From contig NZ_UUOC01000024.1 of the NCBI RefSeq assembly GCF_900590755.1, forward strand, positions 1 through 64,000: 64,000 bases of DNA. Direction: 5' to 3'. Below are positions 26,834-36,049 of the stretch, piece after piece. Positions within the stretch are counted from its first letter, which is position 1. Each line of letters starts with the position of its first letter. The notes under the pieces were generated by a model that was not told the DNA's origin, did no database searches, and saw only the letters and a list, made by a program, of their open reading frames with translations. The DNA is from Pseudomonas viridiflava. GTDB lineage: Bacteria > Pseudomonadota > Gammaproteobacteria > Pseudomonadales > Pseudomonadaceae. The position numbers and the translations under genes are program-made.

Positions 26834-27013
26834 TTGACCGGCAAAGTCGTTGCGGTCAAGATACGGGCGGTTTTGCGCTCGTCGTAGGCTTGGCATCGCC
26901 TTGCCTCCACTTCTGATGCGTCACGAGCGCGCTACAGACAAATCCAGGTCGCAGATTGCGCGGTGCGAAGTTTACACACCCGTGTGCGCCAGATGTACGG
27001 CATCTGGCGTTTA
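26834..27013 (+). other. Structured non-coding region upstream of etfB
   Basis: In the 526-bp gap between ETF-QO and etfB there is an inverted repeat TTGACCG-N12-CGGTCAA (26834-26859). Further on come two adjoining hairpins: CACAC/GTGTG, and then a perfect 9-bp stem CGCCAGATG/CATCTGGCG with loop TACGG (26987-27009), followed by TTTAT. I find no plausible protein frame here. The last hairpin could be an attenuator or the end of a short transcript. Confidence 0.45.
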
Positions 27014-27156
27014 TCCCTGATTTGGTGGCTTTGTTTATTGAAGCCCCCGTTCGTTCTGTACGAATAAGCTGTTTCCAGAAGTGGATCGCTGCACCGCTTT
27101 ATCAATCGCCAGGCCTGCCCGGCGACTTCTTTTCACCGGAGAGAAACGAGGAATCC

Positions 27157-27906
27157 ATGAAGGTTCTTGTAGCTGTCAAACGAGTGGTCGACTACAACGT
27201 CAAGGTTCGCGTCAAAGCGGACAACTCCGGCGTCGATCTCGCTAACGTCAAAATGTCGATGAATCCTTTCTGCGAAATCGCCGTGGAAGAAGCTGTACGC
27301 CTGAAAGAAAAAGGCGTCGCTACCGAGATCGTCGTCGTTTCCATCGGCCCGACCAATGCTCAGGAGCAACTGCGTACTGCGCTGGCTCTGGGTGCTGACC
27401 GCGCCATCCTCGTTGAATCCGCTGATGAATTGAACTCCCTGGCCGTGGCCAAGTTGCTCAACGCCGTTGTTGCCAAGGAACAGCCGCAACTGGTTATCCT
27501 CGGCAAACAGGCGATCGACAGCGACAACAACCAGACTGGCCAGATGCTGGCAGCGTTGAGCGGTTACGCTCAGGGCACCTTTGCTTCGAAAGTCGAAGTC
27601 AGTGGCGATAAGGTTGCCGTGACCCGTGAAATCGACGGCGGTCTGCAGACCGTTTCGTTGAGCCTGCCAGCCATCGTCACCACCGACCTGCGCCTGAACG
27701 AGCCACGCTACGCGTCTCTGCCCAACATCATGAAAGCCAAGAAGAAGCCGCTTGAAGTGCTGACGCCTGACGCTTTGGGTGTTTCTACCGCTTCCACGAC
27801 CAAGACCCTCAAGGTCGAAGCACCGGCTGCTCGCAGCGCGGGCATCAAGGTCAAGTCGGTGGCTGAACTGGTCGAAAAACTGAAGAATGAAGCGAAGGTA
27901 ATCTAA
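27157..27906 (+). CDS. etfB: Electron transfer flavoprotein, beta subunit
   Basis: AMP-binding subunit of ETF, the soluble acceptor of electrons from acyl-CoA dehydrogenases. It is 249 aa. The start [36 protein letters not shown] and [20 protein letters not shown] are family hallmarks. The ATG at 27157 follows CGAGGAATCC; the longer frame from 26956 adds only non-conserved residues. The stop codon abuts the etfA ATG directly. Confidence 0.97.
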   Translation: MKVLVAVKRVVDYNVKVRVKADNSGVDLANVKMSMNPFCEIAVEEAVRLKEKGVATEIVVVSIGPTNAQEQLRTALALGADRAILVESADELNSLAVAKLLNAVVAKEQPQLVILGKQAIDSDNNQTGQMLAALSGYAQGTFASKVEVSGDKVAVTREIDGGLQTVSLSLPAIVTTDLRLNEPRYASLPNIMKAKKKPLEVLTPDALGVSTASTTKTLKVEAPAARSAGIKVKSVAELVEKLKNEAKVI

Positions 27907-28836
27907 ATGACTATCCTGGTAATCGCTGAACACGACAATGCAACACTGGCCCCGGCCACGCTGAACACCGTAGCCGCCGCTGCCAAAATCGGCGGCGACA
28001 TTCATGTGCTGGTTGCAGGTCAGGGCGCTGGCGCCGTGGCTGAAGCTGCTGCGAAAATTGCTGGCGTGTCCAAAGTTCTGGCTGCCGATAACGCGGCTTA
28101 CGCCCATCAGTTGCCGGAAAACATCGCGCCACTGGTTGTCGAGCTGGCTTCGGGCTACAGCCACATTCTGGCTGCCGCCACGTCCAACGGCAAAAACATA
28201 CTGCCTCGCGTCGCTGCCCTGCTAGACGTTGATCAAATCTCCGAGATCATTTCGGTTGAATCGGCGGATACCTTCAAGCGTCCAATCTACGCCGGTAACG
28301 CCATTGCAACTGTGCAATCGTCTGCTTCGGTAAAAGTCATCACCGTGCGTGCCACCGGTTTCGACCCGGTTGCTGCTGAAGGCGGTTCGGCTGCCGTTGA
28401 GGCTGTTTCGGCGGCTCACGATGCAGGCAAATCGAGCTTCGTTGGCGAAGAGCTGGCCAAGTCCGATCGTCCTGAACTGACTGCGGCCAAGATCGTCGTT
28501 TCCGGCGGCCGTGGTATGCAGAACGGCGACAACTTCAAGCACTTGTACGCCTTGGCTGACAAACTGGGCGCTGCGGTTGGCGCTTCCCGCGCGGCCGTGG
28601 ACGCAGGTTTCGTGCCGAACGACATGCAGGTTGGCCAGACCGGCAAGATCGTCGCGCCACAGCTGTATATCGCAGTTGGTATTTCCGGCGCGATTCAGCA
28701 TCTGGCCGGCATGAAGGACTCCAAAGTGATCGTCGCGATCAACAAGGACGAAGAAGCACCGATCTTCCAGGTAGCCGATTACGGTCTGGTGGCGGATCTG
28801 TTTGAAGCAATACCTGAGTTGGAGAAGCTGGTTTAA
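27907..28836 (+). CDS. etfA: Electron transfer flavoprotein, alpha subunit
   Basis: FAD-binding subunit of ETF. It is 309 aa. The N-terminal [12 protein letters not shown] begins the alpha domain, and the C-terminal FAD domain includes [55 protein letters not shown] and [18 protein letters not shown]. It starts at the base after the etfB stop. A long inverted repeat with T run follows. Confidence 0.97.
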   Translation: MTILVIAEHDNATLAPATLNTVAAAAKIGGDIHVLVAGQGAGAVAEAAAKIAGVSKVLAADNAAYAHQLPENIAPLVVELASGYSHILAAATSNGKNILPRVAALLDVDQISEIISVESADTFKRPIYAGNAIATVQSSASVKVITVRATGFDPVAAEGGSAAVEAVSAAHDAGKSSFVGEELAKSDRPELTAAKIVVSGGRGMQNGDNFKHLYALADKLGAAVGASRAAVDAGFVPNDMQVGQTGKIVAPQLYIAVGISGAIQHLAGMKDSKVIVAINKDEEAPIFQVADYGLVADLFEAIPELEKLV

Positions 28837-28858
28837 ACCGGATTCTTCACTTATAAAT

Positions 28859-28934
28859 AAACCCGTTCGTTTGGTCAGCGTGACATTGCAGCTTGCTGCA
28901 TGCTCAAGCGCCCAGGCTGAACGGGTTTTTTATT
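28859..28934 (+). terminator. Terminator-like cruciform after etfA
   Basis: AAACCCGTTC (28859-28868) pairs perfectly with GAACGGGTTT (28919-28928), followed by more T. The 50-nt loop carries its own hairpin TGCAGC-TT-GCTGCA (28887-28900). The branched structure sits directly after etfA. Confidence 0.75.
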
Positions 28935-28962
28935 GGCTGTTTTTCAACGCGAAGGGCACATC

Positions 28963-29805
28963 ATGTTTCAGCCGAAGCGGCTGCTTTCAGCGCTGGTTAT
29001 CGGGCTTGCTGTCGGGCCTTTTTTCGCTGCGGACCAGGCTTTCGCCGCAAGCAAGTGCGAGCGCCTGGTCGTGACGGGCAGTCCTGACGCACCACCTTAT
29101 TTGTGGCGCGATCCGCAGGACCCCAAGCATCTGATTGGCGCCAGTGCGGACTTGATCAAGCAAATCGCAGCGGACTCGGGCGTAAAAGTTGAAGTGCTCT
29201 ACGCTGGCAAGCGCAGTCAGGCCCTGGATGAAGTGCGCGCCGGGCGCATGGACATGTTGATTGATGCGCCCCTGAGTCTTACTCAGCTGGAGGCGCTGGA
29301 CTACATCCATCCGCCGCTGATCCAGAATGAAATCATGGTCTGGACCCGTCATGACCAGCCATTACCCTTGACGACTATCGCTGATCTCCAGGGGCATAAG
29401 GGTGCCGCGTCCGAACGGATTCGTCTGACGCCGGAATTTGAATCGCTGGCCAAGGCGCAACTGGCGGTGGAGCGTTTACCGAATCTGACCGAAGCTTTTC
29501 AGAAATTGATGCTCGGCCAGGTGGATTACGTACTTGCCAGTCGTTATCCGGGCATGGCGATGGTCCAGACCCTCGGGTTTGCCAAGGATCTGCTCGCCAA
29601 ACCAGAACCTGTGGACAGGCCGGGCCTGTATCTGGCGCTTTCCTTCAACTCGGCCTGTAACGACGGATGGCTGCGCGGACAGCTGGCTAAAAAGATGACA
29701 GAATCGGCCGCCTCCGGCCTGTCGAACGAAGCGGTCAAACGTAATCTGGATATCTGGAAGGCGCAATTACTGCAACCGGTCAGCGCCAGCGCCCCAAACA
29801 AGTAG
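28963..29805 (+). CDS. Orphan periplasmic solute-binding protein (SBP_bac_3 type)
   Basis: A 280-aa exported protein. Residues 1-27 form a signal peptide ending AFAA before SKCERL. The rest resembles amino-acid-type binding proteins: VVTGSPDAPPYLWRDP, IGASADLIKQIAADSGVKVEV, and GRMDMLIDAPLSLTQLEALDYIHPP. Two Cys (about residues 31 and 236) could form a disulfide. The ATG at 28963 follows GAAGGG. No permease or ATPase gene is nearby. Instead two envelope lipoproteins follow at 10 nt, so it may act as a sensor or in the cell envelope rather than in transport. Confidence 0.82.
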   Translation: MFQPKRLLSALVIGLAVGPFFAADQAFAASKCERLVVTGSPDAPPYLWRDPQDPKHLIGASADLIKQIAADSGVKVEVLYAGKRSQALDEVRAGRMDMLIDAPLSLTQLEALDYIHPPLIQNEIMVWTRHDQPLPLTTIADLQGHKGAASERIRLTPEFESLAKAQLAVERLPNLTEAFQKLMLGQVDYVLASRYPGMAMVQTLGFAKDLLAKPEPVDRPGLYLALSFNSACNDGWLRGQLAKKMTESAASGLSNEAVKRNLDIWKAQLLQPVSASAPNK

Positions 29806-29815
29806 GAATGCCTCT

Positions 29816-30181
29816 GTGACTTTTTTTGTATATAGCCGCACCTTATCGGCTGCAGTGGTCCTTGCCACATTGGTTGGCTGTGCCAACGACCCGGCACCCA
29901 TCGAGCAAATGAAACTGACCGAAAAAGCAGTCGAGCAGGCCAAGGCCGTCGGTGCTACCGACGACGAGGCAGAGTTTCAGGCAGCGCAGGCCAAGCTCGC
30001 TCAGGCCCGCTCTGACATGACCCGTGAGTCTTTCAAAGCCGCCCGCATGCAGGCTGAACAGGCCGAACTGGATGCTCGGCTGGCTGAAGCCCAAGTGCTC
30101 ACCGCGAAAAGCGAAGAGCAGATCACTCAGCTCAATACTCGTCTCAATCGCTTGCGCAAGCAGTTGGGAGAAGGCCAATGA
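29816..30181 (+). CDS. DUF4398 lipoprotein
   Basis: A 121-aa small lipoprotein starting with GTG. The hydrophobic leader ends in the lipobox LVGC (Cys near residue 22). The mature part is almost entirely charged helix rich in Ala, Glu, Gln and Lys, with coiled-coil character, matching the DUF4398 family usually found before OmpA-type lipoproteins. Its TGA overlaps the next ATG as ATGA, so translation is coupled. Location is predicted at the outer membrane; the function is unknown. Confidence 0.83.
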   Translation: MTFFVYSRTLSAAVVLATLVGCANDPAPIEQMKLTEKAVEQAKAVGATDDEAEFQAAQAKLAQARSDMTRESFKAARMQAEQAELDARLAEAQVLTAKSEEQITQLNTRLNRLRKQLGEGQ

Positions 30182-30993
30182 ATCGTCTTCCCCGTCTGTT
30201 GAGCGTCTGTGTGTTGATGGGTTCGGCCGCACTGTATGGTTGTGCGGGCCAGCAGACCAACGATCAGGCATTGCAGCAAGCCATTAGCGACTTTCAGAAA
30301 GTCAAAGAAGACTCTGACGTACTGCGCAGTGCGCCTAAAGATGTCATTCGGGCTGGTGAACTGTTAGGCAAGGCCGAGCGGCTGTCGAGTTATGTGGGCA
30401 CGGGCAACGATGTTGCTCATTACGCTTACTTGAGTCGTCGCTACAGCGAAATTGCCCGGGAGCACAGCAATCTGCTGCTCAATACCGAACGCCTGGCGAA
30501 AATGGAGATGGAGCGTCAGCGCCTGCAACTGGCGCTGCGTGAAGCCAAGCTGGCCAGCGCGCAGGAGCATGGTCGGTGGCTGGAGGATCAGATTGTCAGC
30601 CTGGCAACGACTCAGACCGAGCGCGGTCTGGTGATGACTCTGGGCGACGTGCTGTTCGATACCGGGCATACCGAACTCAAGAGTTCCGCCAACCGCACCA
30701 TCCTCAAGGTCGTACAGTTCCTGCAGCTCAATCCCAAGCGCGTGGTGCGCATTGAGGGTTACACCGACAATGTCGGGGATAAGCAGGAGAATCTGCAGCT
30801 GTCCAAGGACCGGGCTCAATCCGTGGCGGATGTCCTGACCGATCTGGGGATTGATGACAAGCGTATCCAGGTTCAGGGGTATGGAGATCAGTTCCCGGTA
30901 AACGCCAATGCGTCGGAGCGTGGCCGCGCGCAAAATCGTCGGGTTGAGATCGTTTTCTCCGATGCAGAAGGGCAGTTAGGCCCGAATAGGTAA
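30178..30993 (+). CDS. OmpA-family outer-membrane lipoprotein
   Basis: A 271-aa lipoprotein: leader with lipobox LYGC (Cys near 22), a helical DUF4398-like middle (about 30-145, with LLGKAERL and LLNTERLAKMEMERQRL), then a peptidoglycan-binding OmpA_C domain. This has GDVLFDTGHTELKSSANRTI, VVRIEGYTDNVGDKQENLQLSKDRAQ and NASERGRAQNRRVEIVFSD, including the Asp and Arg that hold diaminopimelate. It overlaps the DUF4398 gene by four bases. It probably tethers the outer membrane or a complex to the wall. Confidence 0.9.
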   Translation: MNRLPRLLSVCVLMGSAALYGCAGQQTNDQALQQAISDFQKVKEDSDVLRSAPKDVIRAGELLGKAERLSSYVGTGNDVAHYAYLSRRYSEIAREHSNLLLNTERLAKMEMERQRLQLALREAKLASAQEHGRWLEDQIVSLATTQTERGLVMTLGDVLFDTGHTELKSSANRTILKVVQFLQLNPKRVVRIEGYTDNVGDKQENLQLSKDRAQSVADVLTDLGIDDKRIQVQGYGDQFPVNANASERGRAQNRRVEIVFSDAEGQLGPNR

Positions 30994-31006
30994 AAAAGTC
31001 TGAAAA

Positions 31007-31039
31007 AAGTCGACACGGGATTCCGGTGTCGACTTTCTT
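31007..31039 (+). terminator. Terminator after the OmpA-type gene
   Basis: AAAGTCGACAC pairs perfectly with GTGTCGACTTT, followed by CTTT. It lies 14 nt past the stop. Confidence 0.85.
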
Positions 31040-31100
31040 TGGCCGAAAGAGCCTGAACCTTGGCGTTTATGGCTTATAGAAAAATAATTCAGCTGCACGT

Positions 31101-31150
31101 TGTACTGGCGGATGTGGAAACTGTCCCAGTACACTTCGGAACTGTTCTGG
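31101..31150 (+). promoter_or_regulatory. Candidate MocR operator
   Basis: TGTACTGG (31101-31108) and CCAGTACA (31126-31133) are perfect inverted half-sites 17 bp apart. In addition AACTGTCCCAG (31119-31129) recurs as AACTGTTCTGG (31140-31150), a direct repeat with a 21-bp period, two DNA turns. MocR/GntR fusions bind such repeats. The sites end 45 bp before the regulator gene, suggesting autoregulation. Confidence 0.55.
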
Positions 31151-31195
31151 TGACGAATCCATAAAAAAAGGTCTCCGGCAAAACGAGGCGGTGCG

Positions 31196-32635
31196 ATGAC
31201 CAATCTTCTCCTTTATCAAAAAATTGCTCAGCAGCTGGCTGAAGATATTCGTCGCGGCGTTTATCAGCCCGGCGAGCGCGTGCCTTCGGTGCGCAAGATG
31301 AGTTCGCAACTCAATGTCAGCCATGCGACCGTCCTGCAGGCTTACGCCAATCTTGAAGATCAGGGGCTGATTCGCGCCCGCCCGCAGTCTGGTTACTACG
31401 TGCACCAGACCCCCGCGTTGACCGCCTCGACCCCCGATATTGCCCGTGTAGAACGGCCCAGTCTGGTGACGCGCAGCAGCATTATTCAGCAGGTGCTGGT
31501 GGAGTCCCGTCGTGATGGCGTGTTTCCGCTGGGTGCCGCTGTACCGCATGTGGATTACTTGCCGGTGCGCGCCTTGCATCAGCAAATCGCCAAGGTCACG
31601 CGCTTTCACAGTCCGCGGGCGTTCAGCTACATGTTCAGTCCAGGCTTCGAGCCTTTGCGTCGGCAGGTGGCCATACGTATGCGGGACGCAGGTGTGGTGG
31701 TGGATCCGTCCGAGATCGTCATCACTCACGGCTGCGTCGACGCATTGCACTTGTCGCTCAGGGTGCTGACCCGGCCCGGTGACCTGATTGCCGCTGAGTC
31801 GCCGGCATACTACGGCTTGCTGCAACTGGCTGATCTGCTGGGGCTAAAGGTCATCGAAATTCCCAGTGATCCGGCGACCGGGATCAGCCTCGAAGCGCTG
31901 CAGTTGGCCGCGAATCAATGGTCGATCAAGGCGCTGGTGCTGACTTCGCGGCTCAGCAACCCTCTGGGCGGCACGATCCCCGAGGAGCGGCAGAAGCATT
32001 TGCTGCGCCTGGCATCGGACTTCGATATCCAGATTGTCGAAGACGATATCTATGGCGAACTGATGTTTGAGCAGGGCCGAACCAAGGCTCTCAAAGCCTT
32101 TGATCGCCTGGGTCGGGTCATTTATTGCTCCAGTTTTTCCAAAACCTTATCGCCGGGTGTGCGGGTAGGCTGGATGATTGCCGGTAAATATCAGGCGGAA
32201 ATCCAGCGTTTACAAACGTTCAGCACCCATTCGGCTTGCAGTGTCACGCAAATGGGGGTGGCTGCGTACCTTGAAAACGGCGGATATGACCGTCATTTGC
32301 GGTTCATACGCCTGGAATATCGGAAAAACCTCAGCGCCTTCCAGCTGGCGGTGCAGCAGTTCTTCCCGGAGGGCACGCAGATGAGTCGGCCGTTGGGCGG
32401 ATTCATTCTGTGGGTCAGCTTGCCGGGGCGGGTAAATACTCAGGATCTGCACATTCGTGCGCTGGAACAGGGCATCAGCATTGCTCCCGGGCTGATTTTC
32501 AGCAATACAGAACAGTTCAATCACTGCATTCGTTTGAACTGTGGCATCCCGTGGAATCGCGAGGCTGAACGTGCGCTCATGACCTTGGGAATGCTCGCCA
32601 AGCAGCTGTGTCAGGAGGCGGTCGTCAGCTATTGA
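31196..32635 (+). CDS. MocR-type regulator (GntR helix-turn-helix fused to aminotransferase domain)
   Basis: A 479-aa fusion. Residues 1-75 are a GntR winged helix (YQKIAQQLAEDIRRGVYQPGERVPSVRKMS, then SHATVLQAYANLEDQGLI). Residues 110-470 form a class I aminotransferase-like PLP domain with VIYCSSFSKTLSPGVRVGW, which contains the PLP lysine. Such proteins are PLP-sensing regulators, not metabolic enzymes. The ATG at 31196 is preceded by ACGAGGCG. No divergent partner gene exists here, so the target beyond itself is not visible. Confidence 0.92.
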   Translation: MTNLLLYQKIAQQLAEDIRRGVYQPGERVPSVRKMSSQLNVSHATVLQAYANLEDQGLIRARPQSGYYVHQTPALTASTPDIARVERPSLVTRSSIIQQVLVESRRDGVFPLGAAVPHVDYLPVRALHQQIAKVTRFHSPRAFSYMFSPGFEPLRRQVAIRMRDAGVVVDPSEIVITHGCVDALHLSLRVLTRPGDLIAAESPAYYGLLQLADLLGLKVIEIPSDPATGISLEALQLAANQWSIKALVLTSRLSNPLGGTIPEERQKHLLRLASDFDIQIVEDDIYGELMFEQGRTKALKAFDRLGRVIYCSSFSKTLSPGVRVGWMIAGKYQAEIQRLQTFSTHSACSVTQMGVAAYLENGGYDRHLRFIRLEYRKNLSAFQLAVQQFFPEGTQMSRPLGGFILWVSLPGRVNTQDLHIRALEQGISIAPGLIFSNTEQFNHCIRLNCGIPWNREAERALMTLGMLAKQLCQEAVVSY

Positions 32636-32772
32636 GTCCGGCATTTAGCTGGAAGCCTTGGGCGTCCAAGTGCGCGCCAATAGTGCCAATTATCAGCGGC
32701 TTGGCGGTATCGTCTTGTCATAACGCTTGCAACAGGCCAGCATAGGCTTTTCTGCCTTTGTCTTGTGTGTCC

Positions 32773-33411
32773 ATGAAAGCTCTTCGTTGCGTTGGATTGT
32801 TGCTTGTCGTTCTGCTGAGTGCCTGTGACGCTCAGGATCCGCCTGCGCCCAAGCCCAAGGTGGCTGCTGAGGCTTCGCAAGCAGGGGCGCAGGCGCCAGT
32901 CGCCGCTGCGCCAGTTGCAGATGCCAAAAGCGCGGCGGTGGAGCCTGTGAAGCCGCCTGTGCACGATCTGTCGCCGAATGTGCCTGTCGTGCCGGTGGTG
33001 GCTAAAGGCGAGGCTGCTCCGGAAAAGGCTGCCTCGCCCGCCAAGACTCAGGCAAAGGCCAGCCCTAAATCAGCCGCTGACAATAAGCGGGACGCCGCCG
33101 CGAAAAAATCCGTCGCCGCCAGCAAAAAGGTCGTGAAGGACACCAGTCTGAGCAACGCCAAGCTGGACCTGAGCCTGCCGCCTGAACTTGCCCGGGAAGC
33201 AGCCAAAGAGAAAAAAAGCCCGGCTAGCGCGCGACCATCCACCCGCAAGCCGATCCTGCCGCAGATGTTCGGCGACAAGGAAGACTCCTCAGGCCAGGGG
33301 CCTTTTGAGTTGAACGGTCGTTTGCTGAGCAACGAGATGCAGTTGCAGATGCGCAACGACAACCGTCGGGATGTGGAGGGCGCGGCGCTGGACTTCAAGT
33401 TCAAGCAATAG
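32773..33411 (+). CDS. Hypothetical lipoprotein, Ala/Pro/Lys-rich
   Basis: A 212-aa predicted lipoprotein. The leader ends LLSAC (Cys about 17). A long low-complexity region rich in Ala, Pro and Lys (about 22-115) would span periplasm or bind the wall. The C-terminal 80 residues contain a more regular segment (FGDKEDSSGQGPFELNGRLLSNEMQL and RRDVEGAALDFKF). The ATG at 32773 lacks an obvious Shine-Dalgarno; a TTG at 32758 is a poorer option. Family not recognised. Confidence 0.7.
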   Translation: MKALRCVGLLLVVLLSACDAQDPPAPKPKVAAEASQAGAQAPVAAAPVADAKSAAVEPVKPPVHDLSPNVPVVPVVAKGEAAPEKAASPAKTQAKASPKSAADNKRDAAAKKSVAASKKVVKDTSLSNAKLDLSLPPELAREAAKEKKSPASARPSTRKPILPQMFGDKEDSSGQGPFELNGRLLSNEMQLQMRNDNRRDVEGAALDFKFKQ

Positions 33412-33483
33412 CGACCAAGCATTTCAAACGCTCGTTTCAGCCGCTATTATCTCCTTCTCAATTCGCTTCCAGGGGTGCTGGTC

Positions 33484-33741
33484 ATGGACTGCCGCTCGGG
33501 TTGTGGTGCTTGCTGCATCGCGCCTTCCATCACGTCTCCAATCCCCGGTATGCCCCATGGCAAGCCTGCGGGAGAACGTTGCCTGCATCTTTCAGTCGAA
33601 TCACTGTGCGCGCTGTTCGGCAAGCCTGAGCGGCCGCCGGTGTGCAGTCAGTTCAAGGCTGAGCCAGAGGTGTGCGGCGTCGATCAGGCTGATGCGATAC
33701 GTCTGATTACCTGGTGGGAGAGCGCTACGGCAGTTGCATGA
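33484..33741 (+). CDS. YkgJ-type cysteine cluster protein
   Basis: An 85-aa protein with MDCRSGCGACC at the start and further Cys in GERCLHL, LCALF, PVCSQF and VCG. The pattern fits the YkgJ/CxxCxxCC family (UPF0153), proposed to bind a metal or Fe-S cluster. The family is widespread and has no assigned function. AGGGG precedes the ATG. It lies between two exported-protein genes but shows no signal peptide itself. Confidence 0.82.
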   Translation: MDCRSGCGACCIAPSITSPIPGMPHGKPAGERCLHLSVESLCALFGKPERPPVCSQFKAEPEVCGVDQADAIRLITWWESATAVA

Positions 33742-33798
33742 TTTTGCGAATGCGACCGAATTGATCCGCTGGAACTTTAAACAATAAGGAATAAGACA

Positions 33799-34404
33799 AT
33801 GAGTTCGTTGCATTCAATGGCTGTTATCTGTGGGTTTGCGGCGCTGATGTCTGCGGCTGCGCATGCCGAGGACTGGCAGGTTGCGAAGGAAGAGGGCGGT
33901 ATCAAGGTTTCGTTGAGTGAAGTCGCTGGCTCCAAGTATAAAGCCTACCGTGGCGAGACGGTGATCAATGCCAGTATCGGCAAGCTGCGCGCTCTGCAGG
34001 AGGATGTCGCGGGTGCTTGCGCGTGGATTCATGAGTGCAAGTCGCAAAAGCTCCTCAAGCATGAGGGTGGCAACGTCTGGACTTACACTCAATTCAATAC
34101 CCCATGGCCGGTAACGCCTCGCGATTCCGTATTGCTGGTCACCACTCAGGAAGGGTCGGACGGCAGCCTGACGCGCAAGCTGGAAGGGCAGCCCAAGTAC
34201 ATTCCTGAAGAGAAGGGCTTTGTTCGGGTGGCGCAGGTCGATGGATATTGGAAGTTCGTGCCTCAGGGTGCAAACAAGACTCAGGTGACCTATCAGGTCC
34301 ATACCGAGCCGGGTGGCAGCGTGCCCTCATGGCTGGCGAATAAATTCGTGGTCGATGCGCCGTTCAATACGTTGAAAGCGTTGAAGGAAAGGGCTGAGAA
34401 GTAA
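33799..34404 (+). CDS. Exported START-domain protein
   Basis: A 201-aa periplasmic protein with a cleavable signal peptide (about residues 1-23, ending AHA before EDW). The rest is a START/SRPBCC-like lipid- or steroid-binding fold: VNRGGIKVSLSEV-like opening, FNTPWPVTPRDSVLLVTT, and VDGYWKFVPQGANKTQVTYQVHTEPGG split over two strands. The AACAATAAGG before the ATG supplies the ribosome site and also resembles a Crc/Hfq motif. The ligand is unknown. A REP element and the gltA terminator follow. Confidence 0.84.
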   Translation: MSSLHSMAVICGFAALMSAAAHAEDWQVAKEEGGIKVSLSEVAGSKYKAYRGETVINASIGKLRALQEDVAGACAWIHECKSQKLLKHEGGNVWTYTQFNTPWPVTPRDSVLLVTTQEGSDGSLTRKLEGQPKYIPEEKGFVRVAQVDGYWKFVPQGANKTQVTYQVHTEPGGSVPSWLANKFVVDAPFNTLKALKERAEK

Positions 34405-34415
34405 ACACGGGTGCC

Positions 34416-34491
34416 CTGTAGGAGCTGCCGAAGGCTGCGAAGGCGATTGTTCTGCCACGCCGCTGTTCGCAGCCTTCGGCAGCTCCTACAG
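34416..34491. repeat. REP-like palindrome, type A
   Basis: Arms CTGTAGGAGCTGCCGAAG and the complement ending CTCCTACAG, between the START-domain gene and the convergent gltA. Confidence 0.9.
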
Positions 34492-34512
34492 ATGCCGTGT
34501 GTTGTGCGGGAA

Positions 34513-34548
34513 TAAAAAAGGGCTGCCCAATGGCAGCCCTTTTGTTTG
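34513..34548. terminator. Terminator of gltA, usable in both directions
   Basis: AAAAGGGCTGCC and GGCAGCCCTTTT form a perfect 12-bp stem with loop CAAT and A/T runs on both sides, 12 bp beyond the gltA stop. Confidence 0.92.
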
Positions 34549-34559
34549 TTGCGTAAAGC

Positions 34560-35849
34560 TTACTTGCGGTCTTCCAGCGGGACGATGTCGCGTGCGACAT
34601 AGCCGGTGTACAGCTGGCGTGGGCGGCCGATCTTGTACGGGCTGGAGAGCATTTCTTTCCAGTGGGAGATCCAGCCGACGGTCCGCGCCAGGGCGAAGAT
34701 CACGGTGAACATGCTGGTTGGAATGCCGATTGCCTTGAGGATGATGCCCGAATAGAAGTCGACGTTCGGGTACAGCGAGCGCTCGATGAAGTAAGGATCG
34801 GTCAGGGCGATCTCTTCCAGGCGCATGGCCAGTTCAAGTTGCGGGTCATTGGTGATGCCCAGCTCCTTGAGTACTTCGTCGCAGGTCTGCTTCATCACGG
34901 TGGCGCGTGGGTCGCGGTTCTTGTAGACCCGGTGACCGAAGCCCATGAGCTTGAATGGATCGTTCTTGTCCTTGGCCTTGGCGATGAATTTGTCGATGTT
35001 CGAAACATCACCGATTTCATCGAGCATGGACAGGACCGCTTCGTTTGCGCCGCCGTGGGCAGGGCCCCAGAGTGCAGCGATACCGGCAGCGATACACGCG
35101 AACGGGTTGGCGCCCGAGGAGCCAGCCATCCGTACGGTGGAGGTTGACGCATTCTGTTCGTGGTCGGCGTGCAGGATGAAAATCTTGTCCATCGCCTTGG
35201 CCAGTACCGGGCTGATCGGTTTGATCTCGCACGGCGTGTTGAACATCATGTGCAGGAAGTTCTCGGCGTAGCTCAGGTCGTTACGCGGGTACATCATGGG
35301 TTGGCCCATGGAGTACTTGTAAACCATTGCTGCCAGGGTCGGCATCTTCGCAACCAGGCGAATGGCCGAAATTTCACGGTGCTGTGGATTGTTGATATCC
35401 AGGGAGTCGTGATAGAACGCCGACAGGGCACCGACTACGCCGCACATCACCGCCATCGGGTGAGCGTCACGGCGGAAGCCGTTGAAGAAAGTCTTCAGCT
35501 GTTCGTGGACCATCGTGTGGTTCTTGACCACAACCACGAACTGGGCTTTCTGTTCAGCGGTGGGCAGTTCACCGTTGAGCAGCAGATAGCAGGTTTCGAG
35601 GTAGTCCGATTGCTCGGCCAACTGCTCGATTGGATAGCCGCGATGCAGCAGGATCCCGTTGTCACCATCAATGTAGGTGATCTTCGACTCGCAAGAGGCG
35701 GTCGACATGAAGCCTGGGTCGAATGTGAAGCGGCCGGTGGCTGTGAGGCCGCGTACGTCAATGACGTCGGGACCTACGGTGCCGGTCAGAATGGGCAGCT
35801 CGACGGGGGCTGCGCCCTCGATGATCAACTGCGCTTTATTGTCAGCCAT
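34560..35849 (-). CDS. gltA: Citrate synthase (type II)
   Basis: Condenses acetyl-CoA and oxaloacetate at the entry of the TCA cycle. It is 429 aa, the length of the hexameric, NADH-regulated Gram-negative enzyme. [20 protein letters not shown] is the zinc-less N-terminal domain start. Catalytic residues lie in [22 protein letters not shown] and [20 protein letters not shown] precedes the ATG by five bases. It is divergent from the sdh-suc cluster, each side with its own promoter. Confidence 0.98.
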   Translation of the reverse strand: MADNKAQLIIEGAAPVELPILTGTVGPDVIDVRGLTATGRFTFDPGFMSTASCESKITYIDGDNGILLHRGYPIEQLAEQSDYLETCYLLLNGELPTAEQKAQFVVVVKNHTMVHEQLKTFFNGFRRDAHPMAVMCGVVGALSAFYHDSLDINNPQHREISAIRLVAKMPTLAAMVYKYSMGQPMMYPRNDLSYAENFLHMMFNTPCEIKPISPVLAKAMDKIFILHADHEQNASTSTVRMAGSSGANPFACIAAGIAALWGPAHGGANEAVLSMLDEIGDVSNIDKFIAKAKDKNDPFKLMGFGHRVYKNRDPRATVMKQTCDEVLKELGITNDPQLELAMRLEEIALTDPYFIERSLYPNVDFYSGIILKAIGIPTSMFTVIFALARTVGWISHWKEMLSSPYKIGRPRQLYTGYVARDIVPLEDRK

Positions 35850-35907
35850 GTGGCCTCCTATTTATGCTTCAAATCATCAGACAGGCCCCCCACGCAGGGC
35901 CCGCACC

Positions 35908-35935
35908 ACTATAGATAGATAAATTCTAAAGTCAA
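35908..35935 (-). promoter_or_regulatory. Sigma-70 promoter of gltA
   Basis: On the minus strand TTGACT (35935-35930), a 16-bp spacer, and TATAGT (35913-35908). Predicted transcription start is near 35901, giving a leader of about 50 nt. Confidence 0.75.
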
Positions 35936-36049
35936 TTTGCCTAAAGTCGTGTTTCAGAAGGCTTTGAGGGTTGTTCCGGGGTGCGACATTTTGTCCACTT
36001 ACGCTTTTTTTTCGGCCAGCGCAATCCACCATTTTGGCGAGTATGCGCG

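Noticed and set aside
28963..30993. Reading the binding protein and lipoproteins as part of an ABC importer
   Set aside because: No permease or ATPase gene is present on either side, and the operon ends with a terminator at 31007.
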